Source: Eleusine coracana subsp. coracana
Lineage: Eukaryota > Streptophyta > Magnoliopsida > Poales > Poaceae
Direction of reading: 5' to 3'
NCBI GenBank assembly: GCA_032690845.1
Contig: CM064430.1
Span: 53,045,882 to 53,109,881, forward strand
Length of the DNA: 64,000 nt
In this document: positions 1 through 12,560 of the stretch, piece by piece
Layout: every line of letters starts with the position of its first letter
How positions within the stretch are numbered: the first letter of the stretch is position 1
Program-made: the position numbers and the translations under genes
Notes under the pieces: generated by a model
Seen by the model: the letters and a program-made list of their open reading frames with translations, nothing else
Databases searched by the model: none
What the model was told of the DNA's origin: nothing

Positions 1-1150
1 ACATTTAGGTATGTAGGCTTAATTAGTGAGAAAAATATATGTTGAATTCAATTTATTTTTTAGGTAAATAATACGCTTTTCAGCTGTACCATATCATTAT
101 TATTTCTTCAGTGCTTCTATTCTAGATTAATAATCATGTCTAACCATATTGTCACCTGAACGATCGAAACTGAACATCAAAACTCTAAAATCTAAATAAG
201 TTGAGCACTACTAAAAATAGACGAACCAAAATATTCTAAAAAGTCTTTTCAAAAAAAATGAAAAAAATGTTTCCATTTCCCTGCTGCTCTAAAATGACAA
301 CTTTTTCAGCTAGGTTGAGATCGAACTGTGTTTAGATCGGGCTCTATGGCCAACAAAAGTGTTTTCATTTGCTGATAAGGACCACACGATGAAAACCTCC
401 ATACACACTGTACACGGAACTCTTAAAAAAAAAAACAGTGTCGAAATAGCGACCTGGTAGAGTATGCGAGTATGCGACCGACGGCGGGCAAATATGGATA
501 GTTCTGCCTGCAACTCAGGTCGACCTTCCTTGGATCCCTCTTGTCCACTAACAGATGTCCTACGCTCAAGTCTGAACAGCATCTGGTGTGACACCAAGGA
601 AAGCTCCGCTCTTCAAATTCAGCAACCAGCAGCCAATCCGGAGATAATGCATGCTTTTCTCCTCACAAGGAAAAGCAGCTATAACTGACGCGGACATTTC
701 TTCTCGGAGGAATAATTGACACAAACAAAAATATCGTCAGTCCTTGGAAGACAGCCAATTCAGACGTTACATCAACGCTCCAGTTCTTTAATCACATCGA
801 GCCCCAGTACAAGAAGGCGGATTAGAAGCAAGCAATGGAATCGCTGAATGGGCGGGCCCAACATAAAGCCGGAATTCAAGGTAGAGAAAACTTCCACTTA
901 ATAAGATAACATGGCGTCCACTTGATCATCACTTTAATTAAAAAAACAAAAGAACAAACAAATAGCGGTCTCTTGCGGGCAATGACAAGAGAACGAAACA
1001 ACATGTTATAATAGCACTCACACCTGTTCGTTCAGCTCAACTTAATCAACACATAAGATACGATATCAGACTGTACTGTATATGGTAAATAAACAATGGC
1101 TTAATAATGATGATAAAATGTTTAAGAATGCGCGCACGGCACGACTTGTG
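1..1150. other. Intergenic, no gene recognised
   Basis: AT-rich DNA left of the hexosaminidase gene. The short open frames here have no recognisable motif and look like chance. The last 100-150 bases before 1151 should hold the 3' UTR of the minus-strand hexosaminidase gene. Confidence 0.5.
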
Positions 1151-3071
1151 TTACTGGACGGCGTTGCACATTCCGGGACGCGTGCGGCACCAGAGCGGCT
1201 GGATAGGCTCGGCGCGTACGCCTCTCCCCACCATTCGGTGTCGCCAGTCGAAGAGCCGGTCCGTGGCCTCCGCGTACCGCTTCTTCCCCGCCGCGTCACG
1301 GTTCCCCGACCACAGCGCCTCCGCCATCGCCGACGCGCGCGGCCACACCCGGCCGTCCAGCACGCCCGCGTCCACCTGCTCCGTCCACATCGCCACCTCG
1401 CCGCCGACCACCAACCTCGCCTCCTCCGCCGTGAGCCCGTACGCGACGTCGTAGTCGTACACGCGCTGCCACGTCTTGTACGGCCCGCACCAGGACCCGC
1501 CCTTGGCGTCGAAGTCGCTATTGGGGTCGTCGTACTCGCTGTCGTTGCCCAGGAAGTCGCCGTGGCCGCAGTCGAGGTAGTAGAACGACGCCGAGGAGAC
1601 GATGGCGCGGTACCCGGCCTGCACGATGAGCTTGGTGTTGTTGGCGCCGTTGTTCCACGTCTGGAGGATGGTCGTCGCCGGCGGGATCGCCGACGCGCTC
1701 ACGTTCACCGCCGCGTCCAGGAGCACGTCCTCCCAGTACACGGCCGTGCGGTTCTTGGAGGTTACCATCGGGTGCGTCGCACGGACGTAGCGTTCCAGGA
1801 GCTGGCTCAGCGTGCCGCCGTTGGCGAGGTTGGCCTTGATGGTGGGGTCCGTCTCCCAGCAGCCCGGGGCCACCTCGTCCGCGCCCGCGTGGTAGAGGGT
1901 GTCCGGGAAGAGGGTGGTCAGGTCGTTGATGACGTTGGAGATGATCTTGTAGGTCTTGGGTGAGAGCGGGTTCAGCTGCCCGGCGCCTGGCTCGGCGGCG
2001 AGGCGGTTGTTCCAGTCGCCGTCGGGCAGCCAGAACTTGCCCGCGCAGGTCACGGCGTCCGGGTACGCGCCGGCCCATGACGCGGCGTGGCCTGTTGGTT
2101 GTTGACAAGATGATAAAGCACTGTTAATAACTGGGCCGTCTCTAGTCAAATAAAGCACGAGAAAGCTGGGCCAAGCGCCCAAACATATAGGCAATGACAT
2201 TTTCGGCCATGAAAACCACTGTGGAAGCAAGCTAACAAAGGAGCAGACCTGGCGAGTCGATCTCCGGCACGACGCGTACGCCGCGGCTCATGGCGAACTC
2301 GACGACGCGCTTGACGTCATCGACGGTGTACCGCATGTCCTCGCCGTACGCGCCCTTCTCCGCGAGCTCCGGCTCGGATGGCAGCTCGATGGGGAACGAC
2401 TGCGAGTCGGTGATGTGCCAGTGGAACACGTTCATCTTGTTACCGGCCATGGCGTCGACGGTCCGCAGGATGTCGCCCACGGGGAAGTATGTCCGTCCCG
2501 TGTCCAGCATCAGCCCGCGGTGCGGGTACAGCGGCCGGTCCTCCACGCGCACGCCGGCGGCCACCACCACCGCCATTCCCTTCTTACCCTGCCACGCCAG
2601 CTGCGAGAGCGTCTCCATCCCGCGCATGGCGCCCCACGCCGTGGCCGCCCTGAGCGTCGCCGCGCCGCTCGTGAGGGGGATCTCGAGCGTGTACGACTCG
2701 TCCACGTCGTGCTGCAGCGGGGCGCTCGGGTCGGACACCGCGACGACGAGCTTCTCCATTACCGTCGTCGAGGTGAGGTTGACCGCGGGGCGTACGATGG
2801 GCCGGTACCGCTCCTGGAGCAGGAGCCTTGTGTACCGGTCCGCGGCGGAGGTGAGGTACGGGTTCTCCGGCCGGGAGGCGACGAGCATTTGGAACGACGG
2901 GGACACCGGCATGGCAACGTGAGGCTCGGCCCACGACATGGACACCGGCTTCGGCCACACGTTGACGGGGAACGACGACGCGTCCGCGCGCGCCGGGAGC
3001 AGCAGTAGCTGTGCTGGCGAGCTCAGTGCGAGCACGAACAGCAGGATCCTAATCAGGTGGGAGTACGCCAT
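1151..3071 (-). CDS. Beta-N-acetylhexosaminidase, GH20, secretory
   Basis: Two exons: 3071-2249 and 2091-1151, with a GT-AG intron at 2248-2092. Joined, they give 587 aa, a usual length for plant beta-hexosaminidases. Residues 1-30 form a hydrophobic signal peptide, pointing to vacuole or apoplast. A GH20 N-terminal domain (about 35-170) precedes the catalytic barrel, which carries NVFHWHITDSQSFP near residue 215. The catalytic Asp-Glu pair lies in YHAGADEVAPGCW at about D346-E347. Members of this family remove terminal GlcNAc or GalNAc from N-glycans or chito-oligosaccharides; plant HEXO enzymes trim glycans to paucimannosidic forms. The splice rebuilds the conserved EIDSPGHAASWA segment, so the join is secure. 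The start is the first Met directly before the signal peptide. There is no frameshift. Which HEXO subgroup it belongs to was not determined. Confidence 0.95.
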
Positions 3072-5925
3072 CTGTGGCCGGGATTGAGCTGCTCCCGCGC
3101 TGCAGCTTCTGATTGGAGACGTCGAGGCTCGGTGCTGGTTTAAGTAAGTGTGGGTTCTGGCTAAGGAGATAATTGCTCGAACCGCATAGTGCTCGCTGCT
3201 GACTCCAAGTGGCTCTATCAGGCGTCCTTGGAATTAGCGTTCGGCTGCATCTTCTTTGCAGTCCAAGGAAAATCTTCGGCTCCCGACGCGGGCCTTGGAG
3301 TTTACGTTCGCCATTTTTAACTTGCGCGAGGGAGCTTTGTGGCGTACTAATCAATTCTATGTCTTACTTAGGTTCCGCTTGTACTAGTGGAAACGGAGAT
3401 GCGCCGATTTTGACGCGTTCGTCGCCTTCCTCGGGAGCCTCCAGCCTGTGGCGGAGAAGCTGCGCTGTGCCACCGCTGCAACGGCGGGAGGAGTTTAAAA
3501 ACAGAGAACAGTGGAAGGCCTGCTGATCTTGTCGTCATGGGCGCATGGGCTTTAGTATTCCAACGCGTTGGATTCAGTCAGTGTGATAGCAAGTAAAGTA
3601 CTGGAATAGAGTTGTTCCTGATCCACTTTGTGGGAAGAAAACAAGGGAGACGAAGCCGGCTGATTAAGAAGAACCCGACCCGTAATTCTCTCCTATTTCT
3701 CTATTTATATAAGAACTTTCTTGTCATTTCTTGTTTTTGGACGCATATAATCAAGGAATGTAGGCTGAGTCTTGCACGGGAACTTAAGTCATAATTGTTC
3801 GGAGGACGAAGAAAAAACACGGAAACTTTATCAAAAAAGAAAGACAAGGAAATGTAAACACAGAGGAGGCGATGAAAGCATTTCGGCCCGACAAAATAAA
3901 TTGGCAAGGTAAGTTTGGGTACAATCTAAACAAGCCTCAAAGTGGCACTCCCTCTGGTTGATTATACTTCACGCCAGGGCAGAATGTGCAACCATGTTTT
4001 ACATGATACGGAAGCCAAGCACATGCAGCGGCTATAACTTTGATTCCAGCAATTTTTCTCAGGTTCTTAATCACAAAACTAACAGTCAATCTTCCACCCC
4101 AATTCCTAGCACACGTAAAATGGTCCATGTACTCGTGTCATCAGGGACTACCTCTATATATTTAAAACGCGTGCGTTTTTACGCAAAAGAGCTAGGTCAC
4201 GTCACTTGTACATCACTACACGTCGGATCTCTTTCTCGAGTTAAATCTGCCGCTGAATCGTCCCAAGCATGCGGCGGATCGTCCCAAGCATGTTTATATC
4301 TAGATCCTTCATGAAGGACCAAATAAGATTTGTTTGCTCAGAGGTCCTTCCATCCGTGCCATGGTTCATTTACACCAAGACCATTTCTAAAAACTCCAAT
4401 CACACGTAACTCCCTCATCATCACCTGCTCAACACCGTAATTGGGAAAAAAAAGGCAAAATGTGTGCTGCCAGTTCTTCTCCCTACCGTCGCCGCCACCT
4501 CCAACGGCGCTGCTGCGGGGACGGCGCCCAGCACATCCCGCTCTGCACATCCCTAATAGACGATGGTGCGCTGAGTTTTGACCTCCATTGTGCCTTCTTC
4601 GGCAGTTCGGCTCCGATGGACACGACGACATCGACACATGGGGAGCGAGATGGCAGCGAAGGCCTGTATACTCCATGGCTTTGCCGACCTCTCCTCCATC
4701 CCAGGAAGACATTATTGGAGCTCTTGTCACCACCATCAAGTTCCCCATAGTAGCGCCCGCCAGGTGTTCGACGTAATGCCGCAACCACCACGCATGCCTT
4801 TCAGCATCTGCAGAGCACTCCTGCTATCGTCTCAACTTCATATTAGTAAGCTGATGGGGGAAGAAATTCTGATGCTGTGGTTAATTTCACTATGGTGTAT
4901 GCCTTTTACAGTCGCCACGTCGTCGGTAGTTTTTTCCTCGGTCTGTTTTGTGACCCAGACGGCCCATGTGTGGGCCTGTTTTCCGGCTTTCCTCGCGCTT
5001 CCATAGTTTTTTTTCCGGTCGGTTGCCGTGTGCGGCCATTGGACGATGCCATCACGAATTTGGCCCGTGTGTGAGCATGTTTTTCCTATTTCTTCTTATT
5101 TGACATGGAGACGCATCGAGAGGGAGAGACGAAGAGATAGATGCAGCGAGATGGGAGAGGAGGACACCATGTTGTGGTGGCGTGGCTGTGAGAGGAGGGG
5201 AAGTGCGGTGGTGCAAGCTTTTGTGGAAGGAAATAGACACACAACTGGTCAATGGATCTCACACCCAAGTGCTTGATCGATGCGTTTGTTGGTCAGGGAA
5301 AGAATGACCAGATGCTATGAGAGCTAGAGCAGCTGGCCAACAACGACGCTGGAGAAGAAATTGTGGACAGGTTGAGATTTAAGAGGCAGTCGTGGTGGTC
5401 ATGTGCAAGATGAATAGTAGCTTGGAGGGCCGAGCAAAAAGTCCGAACTGCGTCCAAAGGATCGTGGTTGTGCTTTGCGAGCTCTACAATGGATGCTATG
5501 AGTTCTACAGAATAGAGAGAGCAAGATAGACTGTGAGAGAGAGCCTAAAAAATAAAGATGAAGATAATAACGCTGGCTTTGGCAGCTGTCCGTGAGCGGC
5601 ACAACGCACAGCACGTGGCGTCCGCCTCTCTTGCTGGTCATGTGCGAGTGGCAGGTGGATTCTTGGGAATTGGAGAATAGAAATTAATTTTTCTTAATAG
5701 AAAAAAAAATGGGTTTATCACATCATTTCTTTTGGAAGCGTGCACCATGATATATTTAGAGAAAAAAAATATGTTAACTGGAAATGCTCATGTGCAGTTC
5801 AACATAGAAGCTGTCAATTATATAATTTGAATATAAGAATAATAATATACCTTTTTCTTTGGAGCCTTTAAACTCAGTTAGAATTGTAAAATTATCTTTT
5901 AGGTTATTTTAAACATAACATAAAA
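3072..5925. other. Intergenic; hexosaminidase promoter side
   Basis: The first several hundred bases lie 5' of the minus-strand hexosaminidase and should hold its promoter and 5' UTR. I could not pick out a convincing TATA box. A moderately GC-rich stretch at about 4460-4760 has overlapping short open frames on both strands but no recognisable domain. The segment near 3905-3945 resembles one near 34100-34140 (a shared 'acaatc.aaacaagcc' run), which suggests a dispersed repeat end. Confidence 0.4.
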
Positions 5926-5929
5926 ATTA

Positions 5930-6133
5930 CTTCCATTCTAAATTATAAGACGCTTTACTTTCGAGCATGAGAATTAAGAAAAATAAAAAATAGATAAACA
6001 AAATATGAGAAGGTGAGAGATAGAGATAAGGATATATTAAGAACAAAGGAAAGTGTATTGAGATGCAAGGACATATTATAATTTAAGAAAACTTGACAAG
6101 TTTAAAATGTCATATAATTTAAAATGAAAAGAG
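5930..6133. mobile_element. Decayed Stowaway-like MITE
   Basis: The left end (TTCCATTCTAAATTATAAGACG) and the inverted right end (CTTTTCATTTTAAATTATATGAC) match imperfectly. A TA dinucleotide flanks each side (5928-5929 and 6134-6135). The 'AAATTATAAGACG' core is common in grass Stowaway (Tc1/mariner) MITEs. No coding capacity is visible in its 204 bp. Confidence 0.55.
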
Positions 6134-7597
6134 TATATAATTTCCTAATTGTATAGTCTCCTTCCATTTTTGGTTCAGAACCTTTGTTTGTTGGTAAACG
6201 TGTGGGGAGTCTCCCTTCGCATGAGCTTCTACACAAAACTAACCGAGCCCAGCAAAAAAAAAAAAACTAGACCTGTCAGGGTAAGACCGCCCAAACGGTA
6301 TTGCATTAAGAAGAGAGGATCTTCTCACGCAAGTCTAGAAAATTCCCGAACCCCTCTCCCCTCGTGACATGGTGACCCCTTTTTTGGCCTGTGTGAGAGC
6401 TTCATAGTGCACCAGCCTTTAAATCGAGAGCAAAGCCCGCACCGATTGGCTCCAGACAGGGTCTTACACATGCTTTGGTTTAGGGAAAAGACGAGGAAAT
6501 TTTTTTAACCTAGTCCGGAAAATTCGCTTCTAACAAGAATCGAATACAAGACCTAGGAGATGCTACTAAGACATCTTACTACTACGATAAAGATTTGTTC
6601 ACAACCGAGCCCAGCAAATGAGGCAAATTTCCATGCCGATGATATGTTTGGCTAAGAGATAAAAGAAAAATCCTCTAACAAAAAGAAAACTGCTTAGATA
6701 AAAACGAACAATGTATCTACTAATTCATCAAAAATTTTGAACACATGATCGAGCCGGCGCAGCGGAGCGCGCCAACTTTGTTAGTACAGGTATATCTCCA
6801 TTCTTTGACAACACTAACCCTTCTTTGATGTTCGATGTCAGATAATACACTATGCACAATGTTTATTCCAAGTAATGTGTCATTCTCTAGACTCTGAGGA
6901 GGATCCTATCATAAAGGACACATACAGCCACGAAGAGAAGTTACTGAACTAGGGTGTGTTGTCATCAATTTTCCATGCATTTTCCATAGTAGACAATTGG
7001 TAAAGCACAATTCACGAACAAAACCTTGAAAGATCTTGGGATTTTCACTGTCTGCAATTCTATAGGATGCCTCAATTCTATAGGATGTCTCACTCAACCT
7101 CTACTGCTAGAAGAGCGATGGTATAGGATTGCCTCCATCTCAAAGGTGATCCATCTCTAGGTTGCAGCAGAGCAAGTTTGCTAAATTATAGGCTCTGGTG
7201 CACTTATGGTTGTTTGCTGGAATGCCAAAGTGAATACAACAAACTGTAAGCAAGATTGACAATATGCAATATCATAGAATTTGCACCATGATATTTATAT
7301 ATGTTATACTTTGGCCTCTTATACAAACTTTCAATATTATGTATTACATTATTTCAGATTGACGCGTAGTTTCGAATTAGCATCTCCTCTGAAAATAATT
7401 ATGGACATTGTAATTTAGATGTACACTTCTAGCTTAATAAACTTATAAAAGCTTATCATCTGAGAAATCACCTCTTGGATTGTTAATTACTTTTGAAGGA
7501 TGTTATAATGCTATAGTTAAAAAATTGTAGAAGTTCTCTCAATATTAGTTTATCTAAATAATCAACAGACATGTACATTAGTCTATTTACATGGTAC

Positions 7598-7724
7598 ATT
7601 AGTATACTTTTTGAATAACCAGAAGACATGGTGCAAAGTGCAAACCAATCTGTCCTCTATATTAGTATATTTTTTTTAGTAACCAGAAGACATGGTGTAA
7701 AGTGCAAACCAATCTGTACTCTAC
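7598..7724. repeat. 63-bp tandem duplication, two copies
   Basis: Copy 1 (7598-7660) and copy 2 (7661-7724) both run from 'attagtata' through 'aaccagaagacatggtg' to 'caaaccaatctgt'. They differ at only a handful of positions, so the duplication is fairly recent. Confidence 0.85.
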
Positions 7725-7771
7725 TGATAACTGTACCAGAAAATGAGTAACACGAAAGGAAATTGAGATCT

Positions 7772-7776
<5 letters not shown>

Positions 7777-7842
<66 letters not shown>
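7777..7842. repeat. (AT)33 microsatellite
   Basis: An uninterrupted AT dinucleotide run of 66 bases. It also creates an artificial Tyr-Ile repeat open frame, which should not be taken as a gene. Confidence 0.98.
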
Positions 7843-7845
<3 letters not shown>

Positions 7846-8463
7846 GTTAACTCATTATGAGCGCTTCTATCTGGAATTCTGGAGTATACCTGAAACCAGA
7901 TGTTATGTTGTTCCTATGATTTGGCTTTTAACTGTATTCAAACCAATTCTCAAATTCCAAACTAATTGCCGCTCATACATTCATAGGGCTATATTGGTCA
8001 GACTAAGAAAGGTGCAGGGAAACACATTTTAAGACCGAAGATTATTAGATATAGCTACAGCCATGTTATGCTATTACATAAATATGGGGAAAATTGTGGA
8101 TAGAAGCAATACAGAGGCATCTAATAGTTTTTAGGAATACTTTGTCAATTTGAAATAAGATACAAAACGTCCTAAAATTGCATGCTTTTGTTCTTTTCAT
8201 TGAGCATACAGAGGCATCTAATAATTTTTAGCATCTTATTTGTGGAAAAAATCAAAGGTTTCTATTTTCTTAAATGAACGCAGGTACAGGTGTTAGGAAC
8301 AGCACTAACGCAATTTCATGGAGGATAATATGGTTCAACTGGAGAAAATATCTACTTCAGTGTTAATCTAAAGCATATTCTTCCTGATCACATATTTAAC
8401 CAAAGCATATTGTCACTGGTCCGTGAAACATCTTTGTTGGTTACTTTTGCTATCAAGAACAAT

Positions 8464-8605
8464 AGTTTCTTAAGAGTTCAAAAGCTCGATTGGTCAAGTA
8501 TATACCACTGGAGACTATATTCTTTTAGATAATGGGAAGCTGATATAGTTTCTTAAGAGTTCAAAAGCTCGATTGGTCATAGTATACCACTAGAGACTAT
8601 ATATG
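8464..8605. repeat. 83-bp period tandem duplication
   Basis: The segment starting 'agtttcttaagagttcaaaa' at 8464 recurs at 8547. Both continue through 'gctcgattggtca' and 'taccact.gagactatat'. The similarity covers about 57 bases of each 83-base period. Confidence 0.85.
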
Positions 8606-9839
8606 CCGAATGAAAGAAAGGAATGTAACCTAATGATGTTCATAGGCAACCTAGAACTCTTCATAGAAACGATGTACTGAAAGTGTACAAGTATGTACTA
8701 TCATGCATTTTTATATGTGCCACTGTCACATTATGTATCTGGTATTTTATATGTAATATGGACGTTTTCATACGTATATTTTTGTGTCTATAAAGTATAC
8801 AATGGAGAAACAAAAGTCAGGATCCACAATAGGGGCGGCGCCGCGCATTAATTCTATTTTTTTCTAAAACGGGTTCCGTAAATAGTACTTCATGCTATAA
8901 TATTCTCCTTCAATATAGCTCATCCGTATGATTGTACCATGCCATAATGGATACATAGATATGTACTGAAATGCTTCCGAATTTTGGCAGAGCCAAATAG
9001 TTTTTTTTTAATGTTAAAGCAAGGCACATACTATGTATAGCAAAACATCAGTCATTCAAAAGCTAAAAGAAGCTAAAAGTTGAAAGATACCACTTGCCAT
9101 TTTGGACTGTCTAATTTTTTATTGACGTACAACAGTAGTGCAAAAAGTAAAACCAAAGTGTTCTTAACCGTGAAGGCATAAAAGTAAATTTAAGTAGATC
9201 TCTCTACATACAGCATCACAACAGTACACAAGAGCATGCCAACTGATAAATACAGAAGGCAAAAAATCATCTGGAGATAAGAGATGGAATTGTTGTGACT
9301 GATGGAGCTACCGCAATCTTAGTTGCGGCTGACTTAAGTTCGGGGTATAAAGTGATAGCATCAAATTAACAAACTCTGTCCAACAAAGCAACAAAAACAA
9401 ATCTATAAGGATGTAAATTGAGCTGCAGTAAGTCATCCTTTATGTGTTAATCTGGGAAGGTCAGGTGTTGATAAACTTCAGCATCCAAAGAAAGGTCGAA
9501 GAATCTATTAAGCCTCTGATTAGTTCTGTAAAACTGACAGTATGAAAGAAGCAAACTATATTATTAATCAATTATACAGAATCGATGTTACCCTGGTCAA
9601 ATAGATATATGAAGAGGTTCATATTCACTATTTCTAATTCTAGAAACAGAGAAAGAAATAACATAGGTAACGCCTAACGCTCTGGCTATCCAACCTTATG
9701 TAAGATTGTAACATAATTTAGTAGACTGTATTGCAACACACATACATATCACAACATATGCGAGAACAAAATTGTCAAAGTACCTTCCTATTCAAACCAC
9801 ATGGTGTTCATTCAGTGGTATACTCCAGATTATGATTCG

Positions 9840-11209
9840 CTAACTCTCTAGCCCTCTAATTCTGTCAAAGCAGCTCTGTGCGGACTGGATTATCTCGTGT
9901 GATATGCGGTCACCAGCAGCCAGCTTGTATTGCTCAAATTTTGCTTCATCGCACTCCAATGCAGCTTTCTTGCATGCCCTAATGGTTCCTGAATAAAACA
10001 CATGCAATGATGAGCTCAAACGTGGCAGTTTGACCTTTAAAAGACAGGGTGGCTCCTAAAGAAAGCAACAAATAACTGCTACAATAAGGTACAGGGCATC
10101 ACATCTGAAACTGATCATTCAAATATGACATATGGAAATAACAGCATCACTGAGCTTAGTTAGGAAAAAACTGAGCTTGGCTTAATTAGTTAGTTCTGAA
10201 TGAGAATTGTTGCTTTCAGAAGCTTCATTATCTATATATTTAGATAACTTCATCCTAGTTGTCTCAACCAGGGTTTTAATAACCGTGGTTAACCAGCTGG
10301 TTATCCAGTTAACCGGAAAACCGGTCCGGGCCGGTTAGTGAAACCGACCAGTTAGCCGGAAGAAACCGAACCCAGTACTGTAGCAGTTCGGTTAACTGGT
10401 CAGTTTCCCTGGTTACCGGCCGGTTTTTTACTGAACCGAGCCGGCCGGCTGCCACTGTTATTTGAACCTTGGTCTCAACTACCTATGTGTACAGATAACT
10501 TCAACTTTGATGTCATGGATGATAGCAGGAAAGTTAGTTTATGAATCTAGAGCTATCCATTCAAACGAACACCACAGTTTTCAGAACAATTTTGCACTTG
10601 TTCAACTGGATATAGAAAATAATGGCAATATCAAATAATTTCTTAATTCATTCTGCTTAACTACCCTCAGATATTTAGAGAGAAATCAGTTTACATCAAA
10701 AAAGAAAAGAAACAAAGGAACTAAAATATGTGAACTAAACTCCTTAGGTACCATCATCCACAGGAAATGAATCACTCACCACTCACATCCAGCAGGTTGA
10801 ATGACACAGGAATTTTTCCAATGCTCCTCACCATTGTAATAGCAGCCCATACTTTCTGGTGGTCTTCACGCGACACTCGGATTATGCAAAGCTTTGTCAC
10901 TGGATTAACATACTTCACTGAAAATTAGCAGAGCCTACATAAGTCCTAAATACAACAAGCCAGCTGCAAATGCACTAAATACAACAAGCCAGCTGCAAAT
11001 GCACTTCAGTTCAAGAGGTTTCAGGAGGAACAGGTACCTTGCAATGATCCGAGAGCTGCAGCAAGGCCACACTCGCCAAAGTTGAGCTTAATACTGTCTC
11101 TGATCACTTTTATTATATTGGACTGGGTCAGGATGACAGGGTCACCTTCACCTCTGGCCGCATCGATAAAGACCTCCATCACCATGTACCTGTTCTTGAA
11201 GTGAACCAT
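9840..11209 (-). CDS. POP5: RNase P/MRP protein subunit POP5
   Basis: Three exons (11209-11038, 10917-10780, 9988-9840) with GT-AG junctions join to 152 aa, the normal size of eukaryotic POP5. The protein opens MVHFKNRYMVMEVF, then has SIKLNFGECGLAAALGSLQVKYVNP, broken by the first intron, and the Rpp14/Pop5 core ending in a short C-terminal helix. It is a protein subunit of nuclear RNase P and RNase MRP, which process the 5' ends of tRNA and pre-rRNA. Each exon keeps frame and none holds a stop. The start is the Met aligned with POP5 start sites of other plants from memory. However, the frame stays open upstream across two further spliced exons (see the 11210-12209 entry), so a longer form is possible. 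The second intron carries a hAT MITE and the first a 29-bp tandem duplication. Confidence 0.93.
10269..10471. mobile_element. hAT-type MITE with 8-bp target duplication
   Basis: This is 203 bp with imperfect terminal inverted repeats (CAGGGTTTTAATAAC on the left; CAAGGTTCAAATAAC read inward from the right). It is flanked on both sides by a perfect 8-bp direct repeat, GTCTCAAC (10261-10268 and 10472-10479). An 8-bp target site and CA.GG termini fit the hAT superfamily. The interior is rich in 'aaccgg' and 'ggttaac' palindromes. It lies in the second coding intron of POP5. A related copy of identical length is at 42363-42565. Confidence 0.88.
10946..11003. repeat. Perfect 29-bp tandem duplication in POP5 intron
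   Basis: The 29-base unit beginning 'ctaaatacaacaagccagct' occurs twice, head to tail (10946-10974 and 10975-11003), with no difference seen. It lies between the POP5 donor at 11037 and the acceptor at 10918. Confidence 0.93.
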
Positions 11210-12209
11210 AGTGACCAATTGCCTCTGGTTCTGAAGAGTTCCTGCTTGGAGACTAAAGGCCAATCAATACTCATAATAAAAGAGAACCCAGTTCAATCAT
11301 GAAAAGAAAAGCATCATTCATGTAGTCCAAGTCACATAGGCTGAGACAAGAAATGCTCAGGGCATAGGATACGACAGAATAAACATTTTGACTTTATGAC
11401 ACATCACATAAATATTATGCCAGGGCAACATGAAACGAAGCTAAGTTAATTCAAAAGTCACGAGTACGAGACGGGCTACCAAATAAAAATGTATTGTACC
11501 TTGATTCCAGCCACAAGAATTTGCTGCTTTGTAACTTGCTCAACGAAAGCAGGGGCTTCACGAATCACGATGGATAGGAAGGAAGTGGTTTGTCTCTGAA
11601 GCAAAGAAAAGCAATCAACAAAAAATAATTAGAACGAGTGCTACTTAGATAGCATGCTTCCACAGGGGTATAGAACTGATATCAATTTTGGTGCAATCTT
11701 ATGCATTCATTAGCAAGTATCGTGGCCTAGAGCTAAAACGAAAGCTTCATGCATAAATGATAAGTTAAAAATGTTCCACTATTCATAAAAGAAGTTGAAA
11801 TTGACAGTTTGACACAGAGTGCTACAAGTGGGTGATGACAGCATACAGGGAGATGTTTCATGTCACGATAGAGGTCGATAACTTGATCAGATTATTATGC
11901 TATGCTTGGAACAGATAGCCTCAATCTTCTGAACTGCATGTCATTCAGAGCTCAAGGAGATGATTCATGGAGACCAGAGAAAACTTTGGGTATAACCTAA
12001 TAAACAACTCTTCAAGAACAGGCCATGAATTCTGAACATCGATGAAACTGAACAAGATTCAGCATGAGCATTGTCACCCAATATTTCTAGTAGATTAAAT
12101 TGTACCTCTAAAAAGCTGAAATCAAAATGAGACTCACCTCATCATCGTTTGAAGGTGCGGATAACCTATTCTTTTGTAGCATCAAAATACTTCGTGTTGC
12201 TAAATGCAC
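11210..12209 (-). other. POP5: Candidate upstream exons of POP5
   Basis: Two further exon-like blocks on the minus strand, 12209-12138 (72 nt) and 11595-11500 (96 nt), have good acceptors (ctag, ttcag) and donors (GAG|gtgag, AAG|gtaca). They can splice to an acceptor at 11231, adding 21 nt ahead of the canonical POP5 Met. All three blocks are in phase 0 and have no stop. An in-frame ATG at 12182 would add about 54 residues to POP5. Either this is a genuine N-terminal extension or it is a 5' UTR that happens to be open. The block at 11595-11500 encodes ...VIREAPAFVEQVTKQQ..., which I do not recognise. Confidence 0.5.
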
Positions 12210-12560
12210 CTAGATAAAGATCAGCCTCAAGCTGTATTGTGTTTCAATGAACTTGTTCCCAATGTATACTGAAATACTTGGTCAATCCAGTAAGCACAAA
12301 TTAATCATTTTATGCAGGTCTATCGTTCTCCTAGTGTTGCGAACATATTGCACCGTTCTGGTAGAATTGAATCATACGCAGGTGCTGTCAAATCGAAGCT
12401 ACCAAAGTGCCCAAGTATTGGCTTAAAAATATGGAGCTGAGAACAAAGCTAAGCTATTTGGCAAGAACTAGGACTGACCTAGATGAAAAAAGAAGACTCA
12501 GAGTTTTGGATCGTCGGTCAATCAATTTAAGTTGGGGAAACGGAAGAGGCAACAGTACCT

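Larger units (their letters stand above)
6134..9839. other. Intergenic with short repeats
   Basis: AT-rich DNA with no recognisable gene. It holds two local tandem duplications (7598-7724 and 8464-8605), a microsatellite, and a pair of short direct repeats ('acagaggcatctaata') near 8110 and 8206. A stretch near 6530-6600 ('gaatcgaatacaagacctagg') resembles a common grass repeat end, but I could not delimit it. The segment just below 9840 should contain the 3' UTR of the minus-strand POP5 gene. Confidence 0.45.

Noticed and set aside
1082..1963. Long plus-strand open frame opposite the hexosaminidase
   Set aside because: It is antisense to a clear GH20 exon and its composition (Arg/Val-rich) is that of a GC-rich shadow frame. 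No motif.
7763..8032. 89-aa frame with Tyr-Ile repeats
   Set aside because: Created by the AT microsatellite; nothing conserved follows it.
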